The translations under genes were made by a program, and so were the position numbers. 64,000 bases of DNA from Acinetobacter zhairuonensis (lineage in GTDB: Bacteria; Pseudomonadota; Gammaproteobacteria; Pseudomonadales; Moraxellaceae), in contig NZ_JAKVIM010000003.1 of the NCBI RefSeq assembly GCF_022601715.1, positions 177,732 through 241,731 on the forward strand. Direction: 5' to 3'. Shown here one piece after another: positions 28,627-37,287 of the stretch (its first letter is position 1; each line of letters starts with the position of its first letter). The notes under the pieces are model-generated. The model saw only the letters and a list, made by a program, of their open reading frames with translations, ran no database searches and was not told the origin of the DNA.

Positions 28627-28892
28627 TCTAAGGCTTCTAAATCGGTGTGTAAGGTTATAAATGTTGTTGAGTTAATTCAGGTCATTTGTAATTTCTATAC
28701 TAGGATGGTGTAAGTTGATGGATGCCATGGCTCTTAATTTTAAGGCTCTGTCGATTGTTTTTAGTCATTAATACATAATAATTTCAAAAAATTGAACGTG
28801 CTTATTCTACTGCTTTGAACATATATAAAGAACTAAATGACTTCAAGTGAAAAGTTGCAGCATTTTTCACCTGAAGATTTTTTCATTTAGCT

Positions 28893-30233
28893 TTATCCAA
28901 TTTGAATGTCAGTCGGTGGATGTTTTAAGCGAGTTTTCTTTGGAGTCGCAATCATATATGCAAGGGTAAGTGGACCTAGTCGACCTGCGAACATCAGCAA
29001 CATTAAGGCGACTTGACTGGCAGGTTGTAACTCTGAGGTTATTCCACGCGACAGTCCAACGGTACACGCTGCTGATACAGCTTCAAAAAGTAAATCAAGA
29101 AAATGGTGCTTAGGTTCTAATAACAAGAGAGTTAGAAACCCAATAAATACCAACATGGCAGTAATTGAAACCACAGCCATGGCTTTGAATGAAGTATTTT
29201 GTGGAATTGAAAAATTTAAAATACGGATTTCATCCGCTCGGCGTAAAAAACTCACCACACTTAAAATTACAACGATAAATGTACCGACTTTAATACCACC
29301 AGCGGTACTCAATGAGCCACCACCAATAAACATCAGAACCATTGTGACCAGTGCAGAAGCATCGGTCATGTTGCCAACGTTCAAACTGTTAAATCCTGAG
29401 GAGCGCGGAACAGTCGCATGGAACCAAGCATTCACTGCCTGATCGGTGATACTCATTGGTGCTAATGTGAGAGGATTGTTTGCCTCTAACAACCAGATCG
29501 TGACAAAAGCAACCAGATTAAGTCCCGCAATCGTTAAGAGAATCAATTTGCTGTTCGGGCTGAGCTTTTTCCAGCTTCGATGCTGTTTGATGTCCATGAG
29601 CACCAAGAAGCCAATCCCACCAATGATATACAGCAGACTGATGGTGAATGTAATAAAGTAATGGCTAGAAAAATCCATCAGGCTATTTGGGAATAATGAA
29701 AATCCACCATTGTTAAATGCGGAAACAGAATAAAATGCAGCATAAAAGAAGGCTTTTAAGAAATCGTATTCTTGCATCCATGCAATCGTCAGAATGAACG
29801 TACCAATTGCTTCAAAAAATAATGAATATAAAAAAACGGCTTTGATGGTATGTGAAACTTTAGACAAACTGGTTTGCCCAATGGTTTCTTGTGCCATGAT
29901 TTGATGTTTTAAACCAATTTTAGCGGAAAGGCTCATTACCGCTAAAATTGCAAAGGTCATAAAACCTAAGCCACCGCTTTGCAGTAAAAGCATGATGACA
30001 ATTTTACCAAAGACAGTATAAGCTTCACCGACATTGACTACAGAAAGCCCTGTAATGGTCACGGCAGATGTCGCTGTGAAAAACGCATGTGTCCATGGTA
30101 AATCACCATGATGTGAAATGGGTAATTTCAGCAGTAAAGTGCCAATCACAATAAAGCTTAGAAAACCTAATGCTAATAAACTCGGTGGGCTTAAATTTAC
30201 CGTGGTTTTGGGCTTTTTTCTTAATGTTTTCAT
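28893..30233 (-). CDS. ktrB: Potassium uptake protein KtrB/TrkH family
   Basis: This 446-residue inner-membrane channel-like subunit has four P-loop repeats: TSAVTITGLSVVN, SAFNNGGFSLF, PRSSGFNSLN and SAACTVGLSRGIT, each with the selectivity-filter glycine. Between them are the usual paired helices. It moves K+ (often Na+-dependent in Ktr systems) under control of KtrA. The ATG at 30233 begins MKTLRKKPK and lies one base after the ktrA stop. The open frame continues upstream into ktrA but without family similarity. Confidence 0.9.
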   Translation of the reverse strand: MKTLRKKPKTTVNLSPPSLLALGFLSFIVIGTLLLKLPISHHGDLPWTHAFFTATSAVTITGLSVVNVGEAYTVFGKIVIMLLLQSGGLGFMTFAILAVMSLSAKIGLKHQIMAQETIGQTSLSKVSHTIKAVFLYSLFFEAIGTFILTIAWMQEYDFLKAFFYAAFYSVSAFNNGGFSLFPNSLMDFSSHYFITFTISLLYIIGGIGFLVLMDIKQHRSWKKLSPNSKLILLTIAGLNLVAFVTIWLLEANNPLTLAPMSITDQAVNAWFHATVPRSSGFNSLNVGNMTDASALVTMVLMFIGGGSLSTAGGIKVGTFIVVILSVVSFLRRADEIRILNFSIPQNTSFKAMAVVSITAMLVFIGFLTLLLLEPKHHFLDLLFEAVSAACTVGLSRGITSELQPASQVALMLLMFAGRLGPLTLAYMIATPKKTRLKHPPTDIQIG

Positions 30234-30234
30234 A

Positions 30235-30885
30235 TTATTTAAAGCGATTTGATAATCTGCGTAATTGTTCGAGATGACCCTCGACAACGATGATATCGCC
30301 ACGTTGTAAAATTAGGTTTGGGTCAGCGTGATATAAAACGTCTTTGCCACGTTTATGTAAAATTAATTTAATTTCAGTGTTGTACTCACTAATGGTTTGT
30401 AAACGCAGTCCGTGTAAGTTGTCTTTAATTTCAACTTTGACAATGTAGCGGTCATTTTCCAAAGACATATAGCGACTGACCATTGGGTAACTTAGAGATT
30501 GTGCAATACGCACGCCCATGTCTTCTTCAGGATGAATAATTTTGTTAATGCCTAAATGACTAAGGATCATGTGGTGGGATTCAGACTTGGCTTTGACCCA
30601 AATTTTTTCAATGCCTAAATTTTTAAGATGCAAGACACATAGAATACTGGCTTCAATATCTTCACCAATCGCCACCACAACTGCATCACAGTTTTGAATG
30701 TTTAATTCATTAAGTACATGTTCATCTGTCGCATCGGCAATGACTGCATGAGTCAGTACGTCTGATATATTTTCCACATACTTTTTATTGCTATCGATGC
30801 CAATCACATCATGTTTTAATTTAATCAGTTCGGTTGCAACAGTTGCACCAAAACTACCTAAACCAATCACTGCAAATTGAGCCAT
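30235..30885 (-). CDS. ktrA: Potassium uptake regulatory subunit KtrA (TrkA family)
   Basis: This 216-residue cytosolic RCK protein has an N-terminal nucleotide-binding Rossmann fold (FAVIGLGSFGATVA, GIDSNKKYVE, VIADATDE). A C-terminal RCK_C domain ends near GDIIVVEGHLEQL. It forms the gating ring that binds ATP/ADP or NAD(H) and controls KtrB. It is the first gene of the two-gene ktrAB operon. Confidence 0.92.
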   Translation of the reverse strand: MAQFAVIGLGSFGATVATELIKLKHDVIGIDSNKKYVENISDVLTHAVIADATDEHVLNELNIQNCDAVVVAIGEDIEASILCVLHLKNLGIEKIWVKAKSESHHMILSHLGINKIIHPEEDMGVRIAQSLSYPMVSRYMSLENDRYIVKVEIKDNLHGLRLQTISEYNTEIKLILHKRGKDVLYHADPNLILQRGDIIVVEGHLEQLRRLSNRFK

Positions 30886-31038
30886 GCAAGGTCCTTAATT
30901 TGTTAGGTGTATTATTATTTACACATTTAAATTTCATAATGTCTAATCATAGCGTTAATTGATACTTGAAATGAAGTTTTGCTGCATTGACTGTACATTT
31001 AGTAAAAGCAAAGCGATTAAAACAATAAGGGTCTTGAG

Positions 31039-31581
31039 ATGAATGAAAAGAAAATCTATAAACAATTGAAGAAATGGTTTCCGCAGTTGAAACAGAATCC
31101 GTTACCAAAAAAGAAACATCGCGCCAGAGCAGAGTATTTTTTAACGTGGTTAAATACTGCAGAGAGTGACGAACAGTTTGAATGCTTGGTTGCCTTAAAT
31201 ATTCATCAATATTTGGAAAATGGTTTAAGCGATCATCCGATTTTTCAACACATGATCACTGAAATTGAGATGGTGCAAGCACAGATCCAGTCGCGTGCTG
31301 ATCCTATCCTCAAGCACTATGAGCAGTTTGAGCACGTGATTGGACGATTTTATAAAGTACAAGATCAAATTTTAGAAATTATTTTAGACGAAATTTATAA
31401 ATTTTTAAAAACCCAAAATTACGCGTTGTTATTGCTTTGGGGGAAAGATCATTATTGGTTGGCTGTACCGAATCAACCGAAAAAAATTGAAGCGTTTTGT
31501 GAACTGTTTAATCAGCAATTTGATGAAGCGGGTTTGCAAGTAGAAAAATATCAGCCTTCAGAAATGTCTTGGGCAATTTAA
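31039..31581 (+). CDS. Hypothetical protein, 180 residues
   Basis: I do not recognise this protein. It is cytosolic-looking, begins with a basic segment (KIYKQLKKWFPQLKQ), is mostly helical, and has a hydrophobic strand near residue 134 (YALLLLWGKDHYWLAVP). There is no signal peptide. The ATG has GGGTCTTGAG upstream. It is monocistronic and ends at a bidirectional terminator shared with ilvA. It is likely real because of its clean length and codon use. Confidence 0.7.
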   Translation: MNEKKIYKQLKKWFPQLKQNPLPKKKHRARAEYFLTWLNTAESDEQFECLVALNIHQYLENGLSDHPIFQHMITEIEMVQAQIQSRADPILKHYEQFEHVIGRFYKVQDQILEIILDEIYKFLKTQNYALLLLWGKDHYWLAVPNQPKKIEAFCELFNQQFDEAGLQVEKYQPSEMSWAI

Positions 31582-31593
31582 ATAACTGAAATA

Positions 31594-31623
31594 AAAAACA
31601 GAGCCATAAAGACTCTGTTTAAT
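31594..31623. terminator. Bidirectional terminator between unknown gene and ilvA
   Basis: AAACAGAG and CTCTGTTT pair around an eight-base loop. The minus strand shows six T residues after the stem, so it mainly serves ilvA, and it also faces the end of the 180-residue unknown gene. Confidence 0.75.
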
Positions 31624-31636
31624 TGATGCGATTGAC

Positions 31637-33175
31637 TTATTTCAAGAAGCGTTGGTAGCCAAGATTGTTGGTAATTTCCACATATGGATAGCTAATGCTT
31701 TCCAGAGTTTCAATTAAACCGTCCGGATTTTGTTTGGCATCGCTGGCTTCTAGACCGACCAAGACACGACCTTCTGCTGCACCGTGGTTACGGTAATGGA
31801 ACAGGGTAATGTTATGCGTAGGACCTAAGCGCTCAAGGAAGGTAAGCAATGCACCTGGACGTTCTGGAAACTCGACACGGAATAAACGTTCGTTTTCCAA
31901 GTCTGCGTGACCACCCACTAAATAGCGAATGTGAAGTTTTGCGACTTCATCATCAGACAAGTCATCCACATCGTATTGCGTCTTGAGTAACTCATGAATG
32001 TCATGACGTTCTTTTTCCCCATTTTTCAGGCTAATCCCGACAAAGACTTGAGCGGCAGATGCATTGCTGGCACGGTAGTTAAACTCAGTAATGTTACGGC
32101 CTTGTAATGCGCGACAGAATTTGAGGAAAGACCCTTTTTCTTCTGGAATGGTCACGGCAAAAATGGCTTCTTTATGCTCACCTAATTCTGTACGTTCAGC
32201 AATATAACGTAAGCGGTCAAAGTTCATGTTTGCACCGCAAACAATTGACACCATATTTTTACCGTGAATATTGTGCTCTTCAACGTATTTTTTAATACCT
32301 GCTAAAGCCATCGCACCTGAAGGCTCTACAATGCTGCGGCATTCATCATAGGTATCTTTAATTGCGGCACAGATTTCATCAGTATTGACCAAAACGACAT
32401 CACGCTCGACGATTGGCCCAGAGTTGTCCGACTTTTGCAGTTGTAAGACTTCAAATGGTTTCTCACCAATTTGTGCTACAGCAGTACCATCAGCGAATAG
32501 ACCTACAGAAGGTAGGATTACACGCTCATTCGCTTCAAATGCTGCTTTTAAGCAAGCAGATTCATCATATTCCACAGGAATGATTTTGACATGTGGCGCA
32601 ACATCACCTAAATAAGCTGCGATGCCTGCGATGAGACCGCCACCACCAACAGCAACAAATACATATTCGACATCGCGCCATTGACGCAAAATTTCATTGG
32701 CAATGGTACCTTGTCCCGCCATTACCAGTTCATCGTCATAAGGTGGAATAAATGCCATATCTTCTTCTTTGGCGCGTTGAATCGCGTATTTATTGGCAAC
32801 ATCAAATGAGTCACCGTGTAAGACAACTTCACCACCCAAACGTTTTACTGCCTGTACCTTAATATCAGGTGTGGTTTTTGGCATGACAATAATGGCGCGA
32901 ATCCCTAACTTTTGACCAGATAATGCCACGCCCTGAGCATGGTTACCTGCTGAAGCAGTAATAACGCCACGTTCCAACTGAGATTTCGGTAATTGACTAA
33001 TACGGTTATAGGCACCGCGTAGTTTGAAAGAAAAGACAGGTTGCAAGTCTTCGCGTTTAAAGCGAATGTTGTTGTTTAGCTTTTCACTAATTCGTGGCGC
33101 TGCTTCGAGTGGGGTTTCGATTGCAACGTCATAGACCGTTGCTTGTAAAATTTGTCGAACCAAACGAGACAGCAT
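31637..33175 (-). CDS. ilvA: Threonine ammonia-lyase, biosynthetic
   Basis: This 512-residue PLP enzyme deaminates threonine to 2-oxobutanoate, the first step to isoleucine. The PLP lysine is in FSFKLRGAYNRI near residue 51, and the cofactor-phosphate loop is VGGGGLIAGIAAYL. Two C-terminal ACT-like regulatory domains (AIFAVTIPEEKGSFLKF and LFRVEFPERPGALLTFL) give allosteric control by isoleucine and valine, as in E. coli IlvA (514). It is divergent from rpiA. Confidence 0.96.
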   Translation of the reverse strand: MLSRLVRQILQATVYDVAIETPLEAAPRISEKLNNNIRFKREDLQPVFSFKLRGAYNRISQLPKSQLERGVITASAGNHAQGVALSGQKLGIRAIIVMPKTTPDIKVQAVKRLGGEVVLHGDSFDVANKYAIQRAKEEDMAFIPPYDDELVMAGQGTIANEILRQWRDVEYVFVAVGGGGLIAGIAAYLGDVAPHVKIIPVEYDESACLKAAFEANERVILPSVGLFADGTAVAQIGEKPFEVLQLQKSDNSGPIVERDVVLVNTDEICAAIKDTYDECRSIVEPSGAMALAGIKKYVEEHNIHGKNMVSIVCGANMNFDRLRYIAERTELGEHKEAIFAVTIPEEKGSFLKFCRALQGRNITEFNYRASNASAAQVFVGISLKNGEKERHDIHELLKTQYDVDDLSDDEVAKLHIRYLVGGHADLENERLFRVEFPERPGALLTFLERLGPTHNITLFHYRNHGAAEGRVLVGLEASDAKQNPDGLIETLESISYPYVEITNNLGYQRFLK

Positions 33176-33280
33176 GTTAATTTTCCATCTAACAGTTTAA
33201 AATAGGGGCTTATTGTAACAAACCCCTACACATTTGCGTTTTAAAATTGCGCGAAACGTGAAAAATAGTTGAGTGATGTC

Positions 33281-33952
33281 ATGAGTCTATATGCAACGCA
33301 AGATGAGAAAAAACAAGCAGCAGCGAAAGCCGCTCTAAAACACTTACCTAAAGGCGGCATTTTAGGGGTAGGTACAGGGAGTACGGTTAACTTTCTTATT
33401 GATTTATTGCCAGAGCTTCAATTAGAAGCGGCAGTCGCAAGTTCTGAAGCAACAGCAGAACGCTTAAAGAAATTGGGTATTGAAGTCGTAGATATGAACC
33501 ACGTTGGTGGTTTAGATGCCTATGTCGATGGTGCAGATGAAATTGACCGTCACATGCACATGATTAAAGGTGGTGGTGCTGCGCTGACCCGTGAGAAGAT
33601 TGTTGCGTCTATTGCTAAAAAATTCGTGTGTATCGTTGATGATTCGAAATGGGTTGAACAATTGGGTCGCGAATTTCCATTACCTGTAGAAGTGATTCCA
33701 ATGGCGCGTTCTGCTGTAGCACGTAAAATCGTGAGTTTGGGTGGTGACCCTGTTTATCGTGAAGGTGTAGTCACCGATAACGGCAATGTGATTTTAGATG
33801 TTTATAATTTAAATATCTTAAATGCACTAGAATTAGAGAGAACCATCAATAACATCCCAGGTGTGGTGTGTAATGGTATTTTTGCTTTGAACAAAGCGGA
33901 TATTGCTATCGTAGCAACAGACAACGGCATTGAAGAGCGTACAGCGGTTTAA
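33281..33952 (+). CDS. rpiA: Ribose-5-phosphate isomerase A
   Basis: This 223-residue enzyme interconverts ribose 5-phosphate and ribulose 5-phosphate in the pentose phosphate pathway. Motifs are [13 protein letters not shown] (phosphate), [18 protein letters not shown] with the catalytic Asp, and [14 protein letters not shown] with the catalytic Glu. The ATG at 33281 gives the usual length (E. coli 219). An upstream in-frame TTG at 33269 is less likely. Confidence 0.95.
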   Translation: MSLYATQDEKKQAAAKAALKHLPKGGILGVGTGSTVNFLIDLLPELQLEAAVASSEATAERLKKLGIEVVDMNHVGGLDAYVDGADEIDRHMHMIKGGGAALTREKIVASIAKKFVCIVDDSKWVEQLGREFPLPVEVIPMARSAVARKIVSLGGDPVYREGVVTDNGNVILDVYNLNILNALELERTINNIPGVVCNGIFALNKADIAIVATDNGIEERTAV

Positions 33953-33964
33953 ATCCTAAAATTT

Positions 33965-33999
33965 CCCAAACCTTTCGCCTCTGTACTGGAAGGTTTGGG
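33965..33999 (+). terminator. Hairpin after rpiA
   Basis: CCCAAACCTT and AAGGTTTGGG form a perfect 10-bp stem with a 15-base loop, 12 bases after the rpiA stop. No clear T run follows on the + strand, so termination efficiency is uncertain. Confidence 0.55.
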
Positions 34000-34018
34000 C
34001 ATTTCAAGCATAAAAATA

Positions 34019-34699
34019 ATGACTTCAAGCCTTCCAGAAATTCAAATCACCCATCATGCACGTGCAACACGTCTTCGCTTACGTGTCGAACCTACTCAAA
34101 TTCGTTTAACTGTGCCTAAGTTTTGTAGCAAAAAACAAATTCAGGCGTTTTTAAATGAATCTGAGCAATGGATGCGGGAAACATGGCAAAAGCAACAAGA
34201 GAAAATGGGGGAAATTCATCGGGTATTACCGACTGAGCTAAAACTATTTAATCTTCTGCAACCGATTCAGATCCATTATGTTACTCAGAAACAATCCTAT
34301 ATTTATCATTCAGCTCAGCAAATACTTTTGGTGAGTGATCGACAACCAGAGCAATATCTTAAAGCCTTTGTCATTGCGTATGCAAAGCAACATTTGCCTG
34401 CTTATCTTGAACAGGTCAGTCGTGAGATTGGATTGAAGTATGCGTGTTGTAGTATTCGTCAACCTAAAACCCGTTGGGGCAGCTGTAGTGCAAAGCACGA
34501 CATTATGTTGAATAGTGGCTTGGCATTATTCCCACAGGAGATTACACGTTATGTCTGTGTGCATGAATTAGCCCATACCGTATATTTTGATCATAGCCCT
34601 CATTTTTGGGCAAAAGTGGCTGAACATGATTCAAACTTCAAACAGCATCGACACACCTTAAAAACTACGGCCTTACCATTTTGGTGGTTCTCTTCTTAA
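34019..34699 (+). CDS. YgjP-like zinc metallopeptidase (M48/DUF45 family)
   Basis: This protein of about 226 residues has the zinc motif in CVHELAHTVYFDHS (HExxH) with a third ligand in HSPHFW. Ahead of it are the family features TRWGSCSAKHDIMLN and an N-terminal half rich in beta strands (RLRLRVEPTQIRLTVP). Proteins of this group (UPF0227/YgjP/WLM-like) are predicted cytosolic metal-dependent hydrolases with unknown substrate. The ATG at 34019 is preferred; the frame begins with a TTG at 33995 inside the rpiA hairpin. Confidence 0.85.
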   Translation: MTSSLPEIQITHHARATRLRLRVEPTQIRLTVPKFCSKKQIQAFLNESEQWMRETWQKQQEKMGEIHRVLPTELKLFNLLQPIQIHYVTQKQSYIYHSAQQILLVSDRQPEQYLKAFVIAYAKQHLPAYLEQVSREIGLKYACCSIRQPKTRWGSCSAKHDIMLNSGLALFPQEITRYVCVHELAHTVYFDHSPHFWAKVAEHDSNFKQHRHTLKTTALPFWWFSS

Positions 34700-34969
34700 A
34701 GTAAACAGATTAAATGCTGTAAGTTTGAGTTTGTCGATAAAGTTTCTAAGCGACATTTATTTTTTAGATCAAATTTTGTATTTCGCTGAGACATGCTCAG
34801 GTCGAAAACATATTGGTTTAAATCATCAAAATTTAAATTAAACAGCTCTGAATTGAAGATTGAGCAACACGAAAACATACAAATTCCAAGTAAAACAGTT
34901 TAGAAAGCACCAACTTCCTGTCATACTACGCAGTTACAAAATTCATGCTTTTGAATAGGGGTAAAGCAC

Positions 34970-36019
34970 GTGATCTCAGTAGGTATTGTTGGTGGAACAG
35001 GTTATACAGGTGTTGAATTGTTGCGCCTATTACTTCGACATCCAAATGTACAAGTAAATGTACTGACATCGCGTACCGAAGATGGCCGCCGTGTAGATGA
35101 TATGTTCCCGAGCTTACGTGGTCATACTGATCTTAAATATTCAGATTTAAACATTGAACAATTAAAACAGTGTGATGTTGTATTTTTCGCTACACCACAC
35201 GGTGTTGCTATGAAACATGCTGAAGAATTAGTTGCTGCAAATACCAAAGTCATTGATTTGGCAGCTGACTTCCGTTTGCAAAATTTAGTGCAATTCGAAA
35301 AGTGGTACGGCATGCAACATGCTTGTCCAGAATTACTGAAAGACTCTGTTTATGGTTTATCCGAATTGAACCGAGACAAAATTAAGCAGGCAAATGTGAT
35401 TGGTAACCCAGGGTGCTACCCGACTACTGTACAGCTAGGTTTGGCACCTTTGTTTAAGCACAGCGACACATTGGTTAAACCTGAGAGCATTATTATTGAT
35501 GCGAAATCAGGCGTGTCTGGTGCAGGTCGTAAAGCTAGTCTAGGGATGATCTATACAGAAAATGCCGACAACTTTAAAGCTTATGGTGTAGCAGGACATC
35601 GTCACCATCCTGAAATTGTAGAAGCTTTAGAAAACATTTCAGGTCAAACAGGCGTATTTGATCATATTTTGTTTGTTCCGCATTTGGTACCAATGATTCG
35701 CGGTATGTTAAGTACCATTTATGTGGACTTAACGGATGAGGGCGCTGAGCTAGACTTACAAGCTTGGTATGAGCAGTTCTATGCCAATGAAAGTTTTGTT
35801 GATGTGATGCCTGAAAATAGTTCACCTGAAACCCGTTCAGTGCGTGGGGCGAATCAATTGCGTATTGCATTGCATAAGCCGCAGCCTAAAAAACTTGTAG
35901 TTTTGGTGGCACAAGATAACTTAGTTAAAGGTGCAGCAGGTCAGGCTGTTCAAAATATGAACTTGATGTTTGGTTTTGATGAGACTGCGGGTCTTGAAGG
36001 CATTGGTTTATTGCCTTAA
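34970..36019 (+). CDS. argC: N-acetyl-gamma-glutamyl-phosphate reductase
   Basis: This 349-residue NADPH enzyme catalyses the third step of arginine synthesis, reducing N-acetylglutamyl phosphate to the semialdehyde. It has the Rossmann loop [17 protein letters not shown], the catalytic cysteine in [11 protein letters not shown] and the histidine region [11 protein letters not shown]. It starts with GTG at 34970, with AGGGG eight bases upstream. It is isolated from the other arg genes except argF, which lies 4.6 kb away. Confidence 0.96.
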   Translation: MISVGIVGGTGYTGVELLRLLLRHPNVQVNVLTSRTEDGRRVDDMFPSLRGHTDLKYSDLNIEQLKQCDVVFFATPHGVAMKHAEELVAANTKVIDLAADFRLQNLVQFEKWYGMQHACPELLKDSVYGLSELNRDKIKQANVIGNPGCYPTTVQLGLAPLFKHSDTLVKPESIIIDAKSGVSGAGRKASLGMIYTENADNFKAYGVAGHRHHPEIVEALENISGQTGVFDHILFVPHLVPMIRGMLSTIYVDLTDEGAELDLQAWYEQFYANESFVDVMPENSSPETRSVRGANQLRIALHKPQPKKLVVLVAQDNLVKGAAGQAVQNMNLMFGFDETAGLEGIGLLP

Positions 36020-36097
36020 AACATGTTAAATACCTTCACACACATTTAAATTTAGCTTTAAATGTGTGTTTTGAATAATTCAAAATAAGAGATGACG

Positions 36098-36850
36098 ATG
36101 CAGAATACTGACTCGAACACTACGTCACAATTGAATGATCCAGTCAAAAAGCCTTTTCTTGAAACCAATTTACCTTTGGTGATTGGTGCTGCTGTATTGG
36201 TAATCGGAAGTGGTTTTATTGGTTATTCGATTGGACATCGACAGGGTTTAACTGTAGTTGGTTATGATGCAGATGCGGAACAACTGGTTGAAGTAGTCCA
36301 AAAGCAAAAGCAAACGCTTGAAGACTTGAATAAGAGTATGAATACAGCAGTACAAGAGCGTGATGTAGCTGTAAGTAATTCAAATGATCTATTTACTGCA
36401 TTAAATCAGGCGAAAGACAGTGAAACTCTTGCACGGAGTTTAAGTGCCCTGTATCGAGAAGTGCTGCGTCAGCGTGGTGGTTTAAGCTTGACTGTTCAGA
36501 ACTTGAGTATTAAACCGTTGCCTGAAAATGCGTTTGAATATCAACTAGATTTAGTTCAAGTCAGTCCGAGTAAACGCAATACTTCTGGTCAAGTAGAGTT
36601 AAGACTGATTCAAGGTACTGAAGTTTTGGTTGTTCCCATGGAAGATAAAAACTTTAACTTTGATGAGTATGAGCGCCTGACTGGGCGTTGGACAATGCCT
36701 AAAGGGTTTAGCCCACAATTTGTAGAAGTTCGTTTAACTGGAACGAATACACCTGTAATTAAGCGCTTTAGTTGGGCGAAAGGGAATGCAGTAGAAACAC
36801 CATCTGCCAATATCTCTGAAATTCCTCAAGCTGAAGCGAATGCCCAATAG
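36098..36850 (+). CDS. Bitopic membrane protein with coiled coil (DUF6776-like)
   Basis: This protein of about 250 residues has a short cytosolic start, one transmembrane helix (about residues 26-48, [22 protein letters not shown]), a coiled-coil segment (about 62-110) and a C-terminal beta-rich domain ([15 protein letters not shown] to VEVRLTG). This resembles DUF6776 proteins. The ATG at 36098 is favoured because AAGAG is too close to the ATG at 36092. The function is unknown. It lies between argC and clpS with no shared operon signal. Confidence 0.7.
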   Translation: MQNTDSNTTSQLNDPVKKPFLETNLPLVIGAAVLVIGSGFIGYSIGHRQGLTVVGYDADAEQLVEVVQKQKQTLEDLNKSMNTAVQERDVAVSNSNDLFTALNQAKDSETLARSLSALYREVLRQRGGLSLTVQNLSIKPLPENAFEYQLDLVQVSPSKRNTSGQVELRLIQGTEVLVVPMEDKNFNFDEYERLTGRWTMPKGFSPQFVEVRLTGTNTPVIKRFSWAKGNAVETPSANISEIPQAEANAQ

Positions 36851-36864
36851 TTGTAAATGATCAT

Positions 36865-37278
36865 ATGCGAAATTCGAAACGACAAATTTGTCTAAACGAC
36901 ATTAAAAGTAGTTTTTATCAGTCTGGTTTGGTGGACTGGCATTTTAATCCTCGTTTAGTAGATGAGCCTCAGCATGAGGAGCATGGGGATGTAGCTGTAC
37001 AGACTGCACCGCCAGAATTAAAGCGTCCTCCGCTGTACGCTGTCGTTTTAATGAACGATGATTACACCCCAATGGACTTTGTTATTGAAATTTTACAACA
37101 ATACTTTGCAATGAATCTTGACCAAGCCACTCAAGTAATGTTAACAGTACATTACGAAGGTAAAGGTATTGCAGGCGTCTATCCAAGAGACATCGCGGAA
37201 ACCAAAGCGAACCAAGTCAATAATTACGCTCGATCTCAAGGTCATCCATTACTTTGTCAGATTGAGCCAAAAGATTAA
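36865..37278 (+). CDS. clpS: ATP-dependent Clp protease adaptor ClpS
   Basis: This 137-residue adaptor delivers N-end-rule substrates to ClpAP. The core is typical: [23 protein letters not shown] with the substrate-binding Asp pair, then [21 protein letters not shown]. It carries an N-terminal extension of about 45 residues compared with E. coli ClpS (106), so the true start could be further in, for example a GTG at the WHFNPR segment. It is ten bases before clpA in the usual order. Confidence 0.93.
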   Translation: MRNSKRQICLNDIKSSFYQSGLVDWHFNPRLVDEPQHEEHGDVAVQTAPPELKRPPLYAVVLMNDDYTPMDFVIEILQQYFAMNLDQATQVMLTVHYEGKGIAGVYPRDIAETKANQVNNYARSQGHPLLCQIEPKD

Positions 37279-37287
37279 GGGGGTTAC

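Noticed and set aside
31039..31581. Assignment of the 180-residue protein to a known family
   Set aside because: No motif stood out, so I left it as hypothetical rather than guess.
34700..34969. A 60-residue minus-strand frame in the gap before argC
   Set aside because: It has no ribosome site, low-complexity Asn/Leu-rich content and no motif; the gap looks simply like the argC promoter region.
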